A stretch of DNA of 64,000 nucleotides from Sphingobacterium prati (GCF_013167215.1 NZ_JABJWY010000009.1:124001-188000), one strand, 5' to 3'. Positions 1 through 9,497 are shown, numbered from the stretch's first letter. Translations and numbers: made by a program. Notes: generated by a model not told the origin, from the sequence alone.

Positions 1-536
1 ATATAGTTGAAAGCATCAATCATTGCATTGGTAGCAGAGGCACAGGCCGACACTGCCGAAAAGTTAGGACCACGAAGGCCATGACGCATTGAAATATGTC
101 CTGGAGCAATATCAACGAGCATCTTAGGAATAAAGAAAGGATTGAAACGTGGTGTTCCATCCCCTTTTGCAAAGTTGGCAACTTCTTCTGTGAAAGTTGT
201 CAACCCACCAATTCCTGAGCCCCAAATCACTCCGATACGATTTGTATCTAATTTTTCAAAATCTAAGCCAGCATCTTTAATTGCCTCATCAGTAGACGCA
301 ATTGCATACTGTACAAAAGGATCGACTTTACGAGCTTCCTTACGATCCATAAAATCATGTGGATCAAACCCCTTTACCTCACACGCAAACTGAGTTTTGA
401 ATTTTGACGCATCAAAATGCGTAATAGGAGCAGCTCCGCTTACACCATTTATTAATCCCTCCCAGTAAGCTGAGACGGTATTACCAATTGGTGTAAGGGC
501 GCCTAATCCTGTTACTACTACTCTTTTAAGCTCCAT
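1..536 (-). CDS. fabF: beta-ketoacyl-ACP synthase II, partial (C-terminus outside window)
   Basis: The gene starts at the ATG at 536 and runs off the left edge, leaving about 178 N-terminal residues. The protein begins MELKRVVVTGLGALTPIG, the usual FabF opening, and the visible part ends in SAVSACASATNAM. That segment carries the catalytic cysteine of the thiolase-fold condensing enzymes. FabF extends the acyl chain in fatty acid synthesis by decarboxylative condensation of malonyl-ACP with acyl-ACP. It lies 27 bp downstream of acpP on the same strand, so acpP-fabF is almost certainly one transcript, as in many bacteria. Confidence 0.95.
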   Translation of the reverse strand, partial: MELKRVVVTGLGALTPIGNTVSAYWEGLINGVSGAAPITHFDASKFKTQFACEVKGFDPHDFMDRKEARKVDPFVQYAIASTDEAIKDAGLDFEKLDTNRIGVIWGSGIGGLTTFTEEVANFAKGDGTPRFNPFFIPKMLVDIAPGHISMRHGLRGPNFSAVSACASATNAMIDAFNY

Positions 537-563
537 TTATTACGATTAGCCTAATTAAATTAG

Positions 564-800
564 TTAGTTAACGTTTTTTTCTAAATAAGCGATTGCTTGA
601 CCAACAGTACCAATAGTTTCTGCTTGATCATCAGGAATAGCAACGTTGAATTCTTTTTCAAACTCCATGATCAACTCAACAGTGTCAAGTGAATCAGCAC
701 CTAAATCATTAGTGAATGAAGCTTCTGGTGTTACTTCGTTTTCGTCTACACCTAATTTTTCAACGATAATTGCTTTTACTCTTGAAGCGATATCTGACAT
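564..800 (-). CDS. acpP: acyl carrier protein
   Basis: This 78-residue acidic protein has the 4'-phosphopantetheine attachment motif [15 protein letters not shown]; the DSL serine is the modified residue. It carries growing acyl chains for fatty acid and lipid A synthesis. A longer in-frame start exists at 863, but [18 protein letters not shown] at 800 matches the family start and length, so I use 800. The gene is first in the acpP-fabF unit, and a Bacteroidota-type promoter lies about 160 bp upstream (957-988). Confidence 0.97.
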   Translation of the reverse strand: MSDIASRVKAIIVEKLGVDENEVTPEASFTNDLGADSLDTVELIMEFEKEFNVAIPDDQAETIGTVGQAIAYLEKNVN

Positions 801-956
801 GATTTTATAGTTTAATTGTTTAATAAATCTGTGCAAAGAAAAATAAATTTCATCAAAATTCAAACCTAAATCGATATTAAGATGAAAGTCACCATGTTAG
901 GCGACCGAACTTATTCGCGTCTTATACTAGCTAACCCACTCTATATTAACTTAGTT

Positions 957-988
957 CAAGTATAACAAAAATTATTTTGTATTCCAAA
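957..988 (-). promoter_or_regulatory. predicted promoter for acpP-fabF
   Basis: On the minus strand, TTTG (988-985) is followed after 20 nt by TATACTTG (964-957). This is one mismatch from the Bacteroidota -7 consensus TAnnTTTG, at the expected spacing. It implies an untranslated leader of roughly 150 nt before acpP. Confidence 0.5.
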
Positions 989-1087
989 CACTCAGCTAAT
1001 TAACTCAAATTTTACACAAAAAGTATATTCCTACCTTAAAATTATTAGTACCTTCGTTCGTATAAGAACATATATTTTAGGAAAAAA

Positions 1088-1582
1088 GTGGTCAATAAGT
1101 TAGTAGCAAGGTTAGATATGGACATGGATGAAGAGTTAGATTTCACCCTACTCGCCATCACCTGCCCACTGAAAGATTACCGTCTCTGCCATTTTATCAA
1201 CAAAGTGACAAATTTGGATTTTTCCAGAGGCAAAGAGAGCAAATATGATCACGATGGCCGTCCAAAAAATAAATCAGAAGAAGAGCTTGAATATCATATC
1301 ATCTTTGATGCTAAGAAAAAAATAAGCTACCACTTCACCGCTTTTCATTACCTCAGTCCTGATTCGGATACAGAGTATTTTCTCATTAATAACAAAAGTA
1401 TTGAGGGAACCTTTTTAATTCCCGAAAATCCCCATTTTGATTTCTTCGTCATCATTAAAAATTACATCTGTGAAGACGATGTCGAATATATAATCAAAAG
1501 GATCAGCAAATTACCAGAGGTGGTCATCGCAAAAGAAATATCTCCAAAAATATTGAAATCTAAAGAAAATCTCATATTTTAG
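1088..1582 (+). CDS. IPExxxVDY family protein
   Basis: A 164-residue protein with IPE at residues 111-113 followed three residues later by FDF (117-119). This matches the motif that names the IPExxxVDY family of Bacteroidota, whose function is unknown. There is no signal peptide or membrane segment, so it is probably cytoplasmic. The start shown is GTG at 1088; an in-frame ATG at 1118 is an alternative. It lies 135 bp upstream of pyk on the same strand, an arrangement I recall in other Bacteroidota, and may share its transcript. Confidence 0.75.
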   Translation: MVNKLVARLDMDMDEELDFTLLAITCPLKDYRLCHFINKVTNLDFSRGKESKYDHDGRPKNKSEEELEYHIIFDAKKKISYHFTAFHYLSPDSDTEYFLINNKSIEGTFLIPENPHFDFFVIIKNYICEDDVEYIIKRISKLPEVVIAKEISPKILKSKENLIF

Positions 1583-1717
1583 CAGACTGTAGGTTAGTGT
1601 AGCAAATACACCCAACTTAAAATCTAAATTAAGTCGATTTAGTTTTTACAAAAGACAACAATACGGCTTGCTGTTTGTTGTCATAATTGAAGAACATTAA
1701 AAATACAAAATAAACAG

Positions 1718-3145
1718 ATGGAAAAAGTTCAAAAAAGGACTAAAATTGTCGCAACATTAGGCCCTGCTTCGGCAGACAAACAAGTTTTGACCAACATGAT
1801 TGCCAAAGGGGTTGATGTGTGCCGGTTGAATTTCTCTCATGGCAGCCAGGCAGATCACCTTAAGGTAATCGAAACCATAAATGCAATAAATAATGAAACC
1901 GGATTCAATGTTGCCATCTTAGCCGACTTACAAGGTCCAAAGATTCGGATCGGAAAAATGAAAGAAGGCGGTGCTGTTCTCGTCAATGGTTCAAAAGTAG
2001 AAATCACAACACATGAACTCATTGGAGATGAAAACAGAATCTACATTACATACGAAAACTTTCCAAACGATGTTGAAGCCAACGAAATCATATTACTTGA
2101 TGACGGAAAACTTCAACTTCGTGTTTTAGAGACCAACCATAAAGACACTGTTACCTGTGAAGTAGTGCATGGCGGTGTTCTTACTTCACGTAAAGGCGTA
2201 AACTTACCAAACACAAAAGTATCCATTCCTTCCTTGACTGAAGAAGATTTAGATAACTTAAACTTTGCATTGGACCACGGAGCTGACTGGATTGCAATGT
2301 CATTCGTTCGTTCGGCAGAAGATATTGCACAATGTAAAGAAATTATTGCTGCAAAAGGAAGCCATGCACGTGTAATCGCGAAAGTAGAAAAACCTGAAGC
2401 AATCGAAAACATCGATGCCATCATCGAAGCTACCGATGCTGTTATGGTTGCTCGTGGTGACTTGGGTGTTGAACTTCCAATGGAAGAGGTACCGGGACTT
2501 CAAAAGATCATTGTACAAAAATGTAGAGACCTTTCAAAACCTGTCATTATCGCTACACAAATGCTGGAAAGCATGATTACTACACCCCGCCCTACACGTG
2601 CGGAAGTAAACGATGTTGCCAACTCAGTATTGGATGGTGCAGATGCAGTGATGTTAAGTGGAGAGACTTCGGTAGGTGAATTCCCAGAGATCGTGATCGA
2701 AACAATGAGCAAGATTATTATCCACGTGGAACAAACTTCTTATCCTTATTATAATGAGAAAGTTAGTGAAATTCACGATGGAACCCTTATTCCAGACGCT
2801 ATTTGCGCTTCTTCAGTATATCTTGCTCAAAAAACTAATGCTTCGGCAATCGCTGTATTAACCTCTTCGGGAGCAACGGCATTTGAAATTACAAGTTATA
2901 GACCAAATGTAGATATTTTGGTGTTTACAGGCACGCAGACACTTCTGAAACAGTTGAGTTTGCTTTGGGGCGTAAAAACATTCATTTACGACAAATTCGA
3001 AAGTACAGATGGCTCTATCCATGATGTCAATAGATTTATCGTAAAAAACAACTACGTTACACCAGGATCAATTATCATTAACACAGCCTCTACACCGTTA
3101 ATTGAAAAAGGCAAAACAAATACAATCCGCGTTTCTCAGCTATAA
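1718..3145 (+). CDS. pyk: pyruvate kinase
   Basis: A 475-residue enzyme catalysing phosphoenolpyruvate + ADP to pyruvate + ATP, the last step of glycolysis. It opens with RTKIVATLGPAS, typical of pyruvate kinase. The active-site signature IAKVEKPEAIENI carries the catalytic lysine, MVARGDLGVELP is the metal and substrate loop, and TQMLESM follows. The C-terminal regulatory domain is present. Length is normal for the bacterial single-copy form. A strong intrinsic terminator follows at 3166-3201. Confidence 0.98.
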   Translation: MEKVQKRTKIVATLGPASADKQVLTNMIAKGVDVCRLNFSHGSQADHLKVIETINAINNETGFNVAILADLQGPKIRIGKMKEGGAVLVNGSKVEITTHELIGDENRIYITYENFPNDVEANEIILLDDGKLQLRVLETNHKDTVTCEVVHGGVLTSRKGVNLPNTKVSIPSLTEEDLDNLNFALDHGADWIAMSFVRSAEDIAQCKEIIAAKGSHARVIAKVEKPEAIENIDAIIEATDAVMVARGDLGVELPMEEVPGLQKIIVQKCRDLSKPVIIATQMLESMITTPRPTRAEVNDVANSVLDGADAVMLSGETSVGEFPEIVIETMSKIIIHVEQTSYPYYNEKVSEIHDGTLIPDAICASSVYLAQKTNASAIAVLTSSGATAFEITSYRPNVDILVFTGTQTLLKQLSLLWGVKTFIYDKFESTDGSIHDVNRFIVKNNYVTPGSIIINTASTPLIEKGKTNTIRVSQL

Positions 3146-3165
3146 GAAATAGGATCATAATAAGG

Positions 3166-3201
3166 AAGGCATTCTCTTAACGCGAATGCCTTTCTTTTTT
3201 T
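3166..3201. terminator. intrinsic terminator of pyk, probably bidirectional
   Basis: AAGGCATTC (3166-3174) pairs with GAATGCCTT (3184-3192), followed by a T-rich run on the plus strand. The hairpin overlaps the last codons of the convergent gene ending at 3177. Confidence 0.85.
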
Positions 3202-3473
3202 AAACTATCTTCCAATAGCTTAAACCTTAATGAGTCACGCTGTGATTTTTTTCTCTTGGGTATTTTCTCTGTCCCCGGCATAGGCGCTAGACTATCCAGC
3301 TTTTTGAATTTCTGAACGGGCATATTATACTTTGCTGAGGCCGTATCTAATCCCAGAACGGGCATCTTGGAGTGTTTATCCTGTAATAAAGGACGGTACT
3401 CTTTTTGCTTAATTTGACCAATGGCAATTCCCACTGTAAAAGATAATGCCAATGATAATACATAAGTTTTCAT
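3177..3473 (-). CDS. small secreted protein of unknown function
   Basis: The likely start is ATG at 3473, giving 98 residues that begin MKTYVLSLALSFTVGIAIG, a short signal peptide with predicted cleavage before QIKQKEY. The mature part is basic and rich in Lys, Ser and Asp, with no recognisable domain. A longer in-frame reading to 3572 exists but puts a poor, cysteine-rich extension in front of the signal sequence. It converges on pyk, and its stop codon lies inside the pyk terminator hairpin. Function unknown. Confidence 0.6.
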   Translation of the reverse strand: MKTYVLSLALSFTVGIAIGQIKQKEYRPLLQDKHSKMPVLGLDTASAKYNMPVQKFKKLDSLAPMPGTEKIPKRKKSQRDSLRFKLLEDSLKKERHSR

Positions 3474-3575
3474 AACATAATCTATTTTAACTCCTAATTT
3501 ACAATAACATAACCAAGATTTAAAGCAATTGCTGTTAAACATTGTTAAAACAGCTTCAAAACAAGTTAGCATCTT

Positions 3576-3583
3576 TATATTTG
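3576..3583 (+). promoter_or_regulatory. predicted -7 element upstream of the histidine kinase
   Basis: TATATTTG is a perfect TAnnTTTG element. No convincing TTTG box lies at the right distance upstream. It would give a leader of about 100 nt before the kinase gene. Confidence 0.45.
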
Positions 3584-3687
3584 TAACAGTTCAAGTAAAC
3601 AACGATATTGGTTAAGAGAATAGCCCTGCAATTCAGTGTTTATGGGCTGATGCCCTTGAGAATATTCATTTGCAAAACATAACTTAA

Positions 3688-5517
3688 ATGAAGAAAAATA
3701 GTATTGTATTAATCATTGGACTGATGTCTTTGGCGTTGATTGGGGTATTGGCCATGCAATTCTATTTTCTGCGGGATTCCTATCGTCAAAAATCCCAGCT
3801 TTTTGATGAATCAGTCAATGCTGCACTTACAGCTGTTGCGGGGAAGCTCGAGCGTCGTGAGGTCGTAGATTTCGCCAAGGTACAACAAGAACGTAATATC
3901 GAAAAGTCCAAACGCGAGCAAGCTAAACAACAGCAATTGACAGAGCAGCTCCAGCTTCAAACCCAAATTGAAAATCTTAGGGCCAAGCTGGATCAAATCT
4001 ATCAAAAGTACAAACTTGAAGAAGATAGATTAAAGGCAACCTATCCAAACATTATTAACATTGAAAATTGGTTCTACGAGACTTACGTCAAAAGAACCCA
4101 ATATCAGGATCTCGTTGAAATCAATATTGTCAAAACGCCAACAAATGGGCTATATTATCAAGAGGATGTTATTGTTTCAGCGACAAAAACAATTCCTCGT
4201 ATCGAAGCTAAAGACGACAGCACGCGATTTTTGATCGTACATATCGATGATTTTAAGCGGCTACTTGGCAAGAGTATCGTAGCACTCCCGCCAAGATCCA
4301 ATCCTAAGCTATCCAAACGAATTTTTGAACTAGAAACCAAATTAAACAGGCTTTCCAAAAAAAATGCAGGCTATGGTTTCAATGTTTATGACTCCGTCGC
4401 GATGCTTGGCGGCAAAAAAGCCGACTACATCGAAGACGTCGCCATCGGAATGGAACTTGCCAAAAGACCATTAAAGGATCGATTAAACGTTATTATCGTT
4501 CAAGAACTCCTGAAGGAAGAATTGGCTCAACGTGATATCAAAGTACCGTTTAATATTGAAATATGGAGCACAAGCAATATTTTGCTAAATAATATTCTCA
4601 ACGAAGCGGAATTAAACACTCCTAAAAACACCACAAAATATTCCACAGCGCTATTTAAAGGCGATATTGGCGCTGCTCCGGGAAAGTTAACCATATACTT
4701 TCCAAATAAAAAAGCAATCATAGCGGACAACATGGGCTATTTGTTACTCCCTATGCTAGCGCTACTGTTCCTTTTGGTCGGATGTTTTGCCTATACACTT
4801 ATTATTATCTTCAGACAAAAGAAAGTGTCTGAAATGAAAACCGATTTCATCAACAACATGACACATGAGTTTAAAACCCCAGTGGCTACGATCATGATTG
4901 CCAGTGAATCGCTCAAGGACCCTGATATCAATGCGGACCACAATCGTGTGCAGAAACTCGCCAATATCATCTACGATGAGAATGTTCGCCTTGGAAATCA
5001 TATCGAACGTGTATTAGATCTAGCAAAACTTGAGAAAGAAACCCTAAAACTTGACCGTGACGATGTACATATTAATGACCTCGTTTCAGCAGTGACAGAC
5101 AGTATGCAATTACGTATGCAGAATATAGGCGGGCAATTCAGTGTTGACCTTGCAGCAACAAAAGATATCGTTGTGGGGGATGAACTGCATTTTTCAAACG
5201 TGTTTTACAACCTATTGGATAATGCGATTAAGTATAGTAAAGGAGATCTACATGTGAATATTAATTCCAAAAATGTTGGCGATAATATTGTTATCACCAT
5301 TGCTGACAACGGAATCGGAATGAGCCGGGATCACCTACAAAAGATATTCGATCAATTTTATCGCATTCCTACCGGAAATGTCCACAATGTTAAAGGCTTT
5401 GGCCTGGGCCTCAGTTATGTCCAGGATATATTGAGAAGACTTAATGGAAGGATCACTGTAAAAAGTGAAAAAGATAAGGGCACAACCTTCGAAGTAATTT
5501 TGCCCGTAAAAAAATAA
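3688..5517 (+). CDS. sensor histidine kinase, RprX-like
   Basis: A 609-residue membrane kinase. Residues 7-27 form the first membrane helix. A long extracytoplasmic region follows, with a coiled-coil stretch around 60-110, and a second helix spans about 349-373. The H-box NNMTHEFKTP places the phospho-accepting histidine at residue 393. The ATPase domain has the N-box NLLDNAIKYS (about 511), the G1 box ADNGIGM (about 540) and the G2 box GFGLGLS (about 569). It should sense an envelope signal and phosphorylate the response regulator encoded 54 bp downstream. The partner looks like Bacteroides RprY, so this is probably the RprX counterpart. The natural signal is not evident. Confidence 0.9.
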   Translation: MKKNSIVLIIGLMSLALIGVLAMQFYFLRDSYRQKSQLFDESVNAALTAVAGKLERREVVDFAKVQQERNIEKSKREQAKQQQLTEQLQLQTQIENLRAKLDQIYQKYKLEEDRLKATYPNIINIENWFYETYVKRTQYQDLVEINIVKTPTNGLYYQEDVIVSATKTIPRIEAKDDSTRFLIVHIDDFKRLLGKSIVALPPRSNPKLSKRIFELETKLNRLSKKNAGYGFNVYDSVAMLGGKKADYIEDVAIGMELAKRPLKDRLNVIIVQELLKEELAQRDIKVPFNIEIWSTSNILLNNILNEAELNTPKNTTKYSTALFKGDIGAAPGKLTIYFPNKKAIIADNMGYLLLPMLALLFLLVGCFAYTLIIIFRQKKVSEMKTDFINNMTHEFKTPVATIMIASESLKDPDINADHNRVQKLANIIYDENVRLGNHIERVLDLAKLEKETLKLDRDDVHINDLVSAVTDSMQLRMQNIGGQFSVDLAATKDIVVGDELHFSNVFYNLLDNAIKYSKGDLHVNINSKNVGDNIVITIADNGIGMSRDHLQKIFDQFYRIPTGNVHNVKGFGLGLSYVQDILRRLNGRITVKSEKDKGTTFEVILPVKK

Positions 5518-5571
5518 CACGTTCCTTTTTTGTATATTCAAGGAACATTAGTGAAAATTAATAGATTCATT

Positions 5572-6261
5572 ATGCAAAAGATATTATTAGCAGAAGATGA
5601 TCCCAATTTGGGGGATCTTTTAAAGGATTATCTCGAATTAAAGGGAAAATTTGACGTTACACTCTGTACAGATGGTGAAGAAGCCGTTTCCCAGTTCAAA
5701 AAAAATGATTATGACTTATGCATTTTTGATGTCATGATGCCTAAAAAAGACGGTTTTACCGTAGGCCGTGAAATCAGAAAAACAAATAGCACAGTACCGA
5801 TTATCTTTGCCACTGCAAAGGGCATGATGGAAGACAAGACTGAAGCATTTGAATTAGGTGGGGATGATTATATTACTAAACCATTCCGTGTTGAGGAGCT
5901 ACTTCTTCGGATAAATGCTTTATTGAAACGAAGTGTCAGAGATAAAGAAGACGAAGTAGTTGCAGATAAGTTTGAAATTGGAGATTACTTCTTTGACTAT
6001 ACAAGCCAACAAATTTCCTATAAGGGTCAGATGCAAAAACTATCAACCAAAGAGGCCGAGTTACTTCGTTTGCTCTGTTTAAAAAAGAATGATGTATTGA
6101 CCCGTGAAGAAGCTTTATTGAAAATATGGCATGACGACAATTATTTCACGGGAAGAAGTATGGACGTATTTCTTAGCAAACTTCGGAAATATTTAAAAGA
6201 AGATAGCAAGGTCGAAATCGTCAACGTCCATGGAAAAGGTTACAAACTCTTGGTGAGCTAA
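5572..6261 (+). CDS. OmpR/PhoB-family response regulator, RprY-like
   Basis: 229 residues from the ATG at 5572 (MQKILLAEDDPN); upstream in-frame starts would only add a short tail. The receiver domain has Asp9/Asp10, the phospho-acceptor Asp53 in CIFDVMMPKKDG, and Lys103 in ITKPF. The C-terminal half is a winged-helix DNA-binding domain ending HGKGYKLLVS. From memory the sequence is strikingly like Bacteroides fragilis RprY (DVMMPKKDG, NYFxxRSMDV, HGKGYKL). It forms a two-gene unit with the upstream kinase. A 7-bp inverted repeat, GTTCCTT/AAGGAAC (5521-5546), lies between the two genes. Confidence 0.92.
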   Translation: MQKILLAEDDPNLGDLLKDYLELKGKFDVTLCTDGEEAVSQFKKNDYDLCIFDVMMPKKDGFTVGREIRKTNSTVPIIFATAKGMMEDKTEAFELGGDDYITKPFRVEELLLRINALLKRSVRDKEDEVVADKFEIGDYFFDYTSQQISYKGQMQKLSTKEAELLRLLCLKKNDVLTREEALLKIWHDDNYFTGRSMDVFLSKLRKYLKEDSKVEIVNVHGKGYKLLVS

Positions 6262-6377
6262 AGGCGATGGGGTGGAATACTAATTATCGATTTCACCCTG
6301 CTTTCCAATGAAAAGAAAGAAATAAAACATTTCTATCCTTAGTAGAATATAAAAAATAAATGCACTTTTATATAAAA

Positions 6378-6409
6378 TTTGCATATCAAAAAAAAATGTG
6401 CTAACTTAG
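6378..6409 (+). promoter_or_regulatory. predicted promoter of the metE riboswitch transcript
   Basis: TTTG (6378-6381), 20 nt, then TAACTTAG (6402-6409), one mismatch from TAnnTTTG. Transcription would begin near 6416, immediately before the riboswitch P1 stem, which supports both calls. Confidence 0.65.
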
Positions 6410-6415
6410 CGTCGC

Positions 6416-6552
6416 TTATAGAGAAAGGCAGAGGGAATAGACCCGATGAAGCCTTAGCAACCTGTCCCTTGACAAGGTGCTAAATTCTACCCTACACGAT
6501 AGGGAATGATAAGCCGAAGTCACCGAATTCTAGTGTGTCCTTCTCTCTAGCA
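6416..6552 (+). ncRNA. SAM riboswitch (S-box, SAM-I type)
   Basis: The conserved S-box core is readable: AGAGGGAATAGACCCGATGA, then GCCTTAGCAACC, then a variable arm and GATAAGCCGAAGTCACCGA. The P1 stem pairs TAGAGAAAGG (about 6418-6428) with CCTTCTCTCTA (about 6539-6549). S-box RNAs turn genes off when S-adenosylmethionine is abundant. It sits 40 nt upstream of metE, exactly the expected target. No T-run terminator is obvious after P1, so control could be at translation initiation. Confidence 0.92.
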
Positions 6553-6590
6553 AGAAATATAGTTGAAAAAGAAATATTAAAAACATTATT

Positions 6591-8903
6591 ATGTTATTGA
6601 CTAACAATTTAGGTTACCCTCGTGTGGGCGCGTTCCGCGAATTGAAAAAAGCCAATGAGGCCTATTGGGCTAAAAAATCTTCTGTTGAGGAATTATTGGA
6701 CACAGCAAAAAAGATTCGTGAAGGCAATTGGAAAACACAAAAAGATGCTGGAATAGATTTGATCCCTTCCAATGACTTCTCTTTTTATGATCAAGTATTG
6801 GATTTAACCCTTACTGTTGGTGCTATTCCTGCTCGTTATCATTCTTTATTGAATAAAGTTGACAACAACTACAGCTTAGACTTATATTTTGCTATGGCCC
6901 GCGGTTTCCAGCAAGAAGGAATTGACGTGACTGCAATGGAAATGACCAAGTGGTTGGATACCAATTACCACTATATGGTTCCCGAATTCACAAAGGACCA
7001 AGAATTCAAATTGACTTCCGAGAAATTCTTGAACGAATACAACGAAGCGAAATCATTAGGTATTGAGACAAAACCAGTTTTACTTGGCCCAATCACTTAC
7101 CTTTTGATCGGTAAAGAAAAAGAAGCTGGTTTCGACCGTATCGACCTATTGGACAAATTGGTTCCGGTGTATGAGCAAATCCTGTCTAAATTGGCAGAAG
7201 CTGGTGCACAATATGTTCAGATTGACGAACCTTTCTTGGCCTTGGATCTGGATGCAAAAGTAAAAGCATTATACCAACCTACTTTTGAGAAATTAGCTGC
7301 TGCTGCAAAAAATATCAAATTAATCGCTACTACTTACTTCGAAGCTTTAAAAGACAACGAAGATATCGCGGTTAACTTACCGATCCATGCTTTGCATTTG
7401 GATTTAGTACGTGGTGAAAACCAATTGGATACAGTTTTAGCTAAAGTTCCTGCTTCGTTGACATTATCTTTGGGTATTGTTGAGGGCCGTAACATCTGGA
7501 AAAATGATTATGAAAAATCATTGGTTAAAATCAAACAAGCGGTTGATGCATTGGGAAAAGACCGTATTTGGGTTGCCCCTTCCTCATCTTTGTTGCATGT
7601 TCCTTTTGATTTGGACAATGAGCACAATGAGCAATCATTACCTGCAGAAGTAAAAAACTGGTTAGCGTTCGCAAAACAAAAATTAGCAGAGGTAAAAGAT
7701 CTAGCGATCTTAGCTGAAGGTGAAGTTGATGCCGAAACAGCAAAACGTTTTGAAGCAAACAAAGCTGCCGCCGAAAGCCGTCGTACTTCTCCATTGATCC
7801 ACAAACCAGAAGTTAAAACACGTACAAGCAATATTACTGATGACGATGCTAAGCGTACATCGGTATTTGCTGACCGTAAAGCAGCACAACAAGCGAAGTT
7901 CAACTTGCCAGCATTCCCTACAACAACGATCGGTTCGTTCCCACAAACTAAAGATGTGCGTAAATGGAGAGCTGATTTGAAAAAAGGAGCGATCACACAA
8001 GAAGAATACGATAAAGCAATTGCTGAAGAAACTGAAAACACAATACGTCTTCAAGAACAATTGGATATCGACGTATTGGTTCACGGTGAATTCGAACGTA
8101 ATGATATGGTTGAATATTTTGGCGAGCAATTGGCGGGATATGCATTCACTCAAAACGGTTGGGTACAATCCTACGGTTCCCGTTGTGTGAAACCTCCAAT
8201 TATCTACGGAGATGTATACCGTCCACAAGATATGACTGTACGCTGGTCTTCTTACGCACAATCCTTGACAAACCGCCCGGTTAAAGGGATGTTGACTGGT
8301 CCTGTAACAATCTTACAATGGTCTTTCGTACGTAACGATCAACCACGTTCGACAACAACTTACCAAATCGCATTGGCAATCCTGGATGAAGTACAAGCTT
8401 TGGAAAAAGCAGGAATCAAAATCATCCAGATTGATGAACCAGCAATCCGTGAAGGCTTACCATTACGCAAAGCTGATCAAAAAGATTACCTGAACTGGGC
8501 AGTTCGTGCTTTCCGTGTATCTTCATCCAATGTAGAAGATGACACACAGATCCACACACACATGTGTTACTCTGAGTTCAACAATGTGATCGAAGATATC
8601 GCAGCAATGGATGCAGACGTAATCACAATTGAGACTTCACGTTCTCAGATGAAATTATTAAATGCATTCGCCGGTGATTTCAAATACCCGAACGATATCG
8701 GTCCGGGTGTATATGATATTCACTCCCCACGTGTACCAAGTAAAGATGAGATGGTAGACCTATTGCGCAAAGCAAAAGCAGTAGTTCCTGCGGAGCAGCT
8801 TTGGGTTAACCCAGACTGTGGCTTGAAGACACGCGCTTGGCCTGAAACTAAAGCCGCTTTAGAATCAATGGTTGATGCTGCGAAAATCTTAAGAGCAGAA
8901 TAA
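6591..8903 (+). CDS. metE: cobalamin-independent methionine synthase
   Basis: 770 residues; transfers a methyl group from 5-methyltetrahydropteroyl-triglutamate to homocysteine, the last step of methionine synthesis. The N-terminal domain begins LTNNLGYPRVGAFRELKKA. The C-terminal catalytic domain contains TTTIGSFPQT, VHGEFERNDMVEYFGE, the zinc ligands in HTHMCYSEF, and the cysteine of NPDCGLKTR. Length is normal for MetE. A SAM riboswitch controls it and an intrinsic terminator follows at 8924-8960, so it is monocistronic. Confidence 0.98.
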   Translation: MLLTNNLGYPRVGAFRELKKANEAYWAKKSSVEELLDTAKKIREGNWKTQKDAGIDLIPSNDFSFYDQVLDLTLTVGAIPARYHSLLNKVDNNYSLDLYFAMARGFQQEGIDVTAMEMTKWLDTNYHYMVPEFTKDQEFKLTSEKFLNEYNEAKSLGIETKPVLLGPITYLLIGKEKEAGFDRIDLLDKLVPVYEQILSKLAEAGAQYVQIDEPFLALDLDAKVKALYQPTFEKLAAAAKNIKLIATTYFEALKDNEDIAVNLPIHALHLDLVRGENQLDTVLAKVPASLTLSLGIVEGRNIWKNDYEKSLVKIKQAVDALGKDRIWVAPSSSLLHVPFDLDNEHNEQSLPAEVKNWLAFAKQKLAEVKDLAILAEGEVDAETAKRFEANKAAAESRRTSPLIHKPEVKTRTSNITDDDAKRTSVFADRKAAQQAKFNLPAFPTTTIGSFPQTKDVRKWRADLKKGAITQEEYDKAIAEETENTIRLQEQLDIDVLVHGEFERNDMVEYFGEQLAGYAFTQNGWVQSYGSRCVKPPIIYGDVYRPQDMTVRWSSYAQSLTNRPVKGMLTGPVTILQWSFVRNDQPRSTTTYQIALAILDEVQALEKAGIKIIQIDEPAIREGLPLRKADQKDYLNWAVRAFRVSSSNVEDDTQIHTHMCYSEFNNVIEDIAAMDADVITIETSRSQMKLLNAFAGDFKYPNDIGPGVYDIHSPRVPSKDEMVDLLRKAKAVVPAEQLWVNPDCGLKTRAWPETKAALESMVDAAKILRAE

Positions 8904-8923
8904 TTCTTAAACTATATTGATAA

Positions 8924-8960
8924 AAGCCCAAGATGAGATTTCATCTTGGGCTTATTTTTT
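8924..8960. terminator. intrinsic terminator after metE
   Basis: A perfect 13-bp stem, AAGCCCAAGATGA (8924-8936) with TCATCTTGGGCTT (8941-8953), GATT loop, then ATTTTTT. It also lies just beyond the end of the convergent TPR gene. Confidence 0.9.
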
Positions 8961-8990
8961 GACCTTTTAACCGAAATAAGTATATTATCA

Positions 8991-9497
8991 TTAATTACTT
9001 CGCTTTTTACTTGTCTTGCTCATTTCCTTTTTTCCCTTGATCCGATCTTCGATGGATTTTAAGGTTGAGGATAATTCGCTGCACATATTATCCAACTTGG
9101 CCATTTTGAGAACTTTTAAAGCCTTTTTATACTTCTTTAATTTCTCAAGCAACAGTACTTTCTTAATCAAGATTACTGTCAGGGCTATCCCGGGCAATGT
9201 CAATGCATATTTTATAGTCTTCTTTGCCGCCTCATAATCACCCATGTCAATCAAGGTCTGTATAAAATAAGGGTAAACTTCCAAGGCATTCACATTGTGA
9301 GTTAAAGCTTCCTGGAAATATTTCCTTGCCTGCTCATAATCCAATAGTTGTTCCGAATAAACCCGGCCCATTAAGCACAATGCCATGGTATTGGATTCGT
9401 CGTATGACAAGGCATAAGACAGGGATTCTAACGTATCCTCCAGATAATATGGATAATTATCCAGGGCCTGAAGGACATATTTATTCACTGAATTCAT
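8991..9497 (-). CDS. TPR-like repeat protein
   Basis: A 168-residue all-helical protein. Repeated A/L/Y patterns resemble tetratricopeptide repeats, for example MALCLMGRVYSEQLLDYEQA followed by a second unit around LIDMGDYEAAKKTIKYAL. The C-terminus is very basic (KGKKEMSKTSKKRSN). No signal peptide, so cytoplasmic; probably a protein-interaction scaffold. It converges on metE and stands alone. The exact partner or role cannot be told from sequence. Confidence 0.7.
   Translation of the reverse strand: MNSVNKYVLQALDNYPYYLEDTLESLSYALSYDESNTMALCLMGRVYSEQLLDYEQARKYFQEALTHNVNALEVYPYFIQTLIDMGDYEAAKKTIKYALTLPGIALTVILIKKVLLLEKLKKYKKALKVLKMAKLDNMCSELSSTLKSIEDRIKGKKEMSKTSKKRSN

Noticed and set aside
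142..393. 83-codon plus-strand frame at the left edge
   Set aside because: Antisense to fabF, which reads perfectly on the minus strand.
564..863. 99-residue version of AcpP starting at 863
   Set aside because: The extra 21 residues are hydrophobic/aromatic and not found in ACPs; MSDIASRV at 800 is the canonical start.
7508..8261. Overlapping long minus-strand frames opposite metE
   Set aside because: metE is intact and well conserved on the plus strand; the antisense frames have Ser/Cys-rich composition and no domain.
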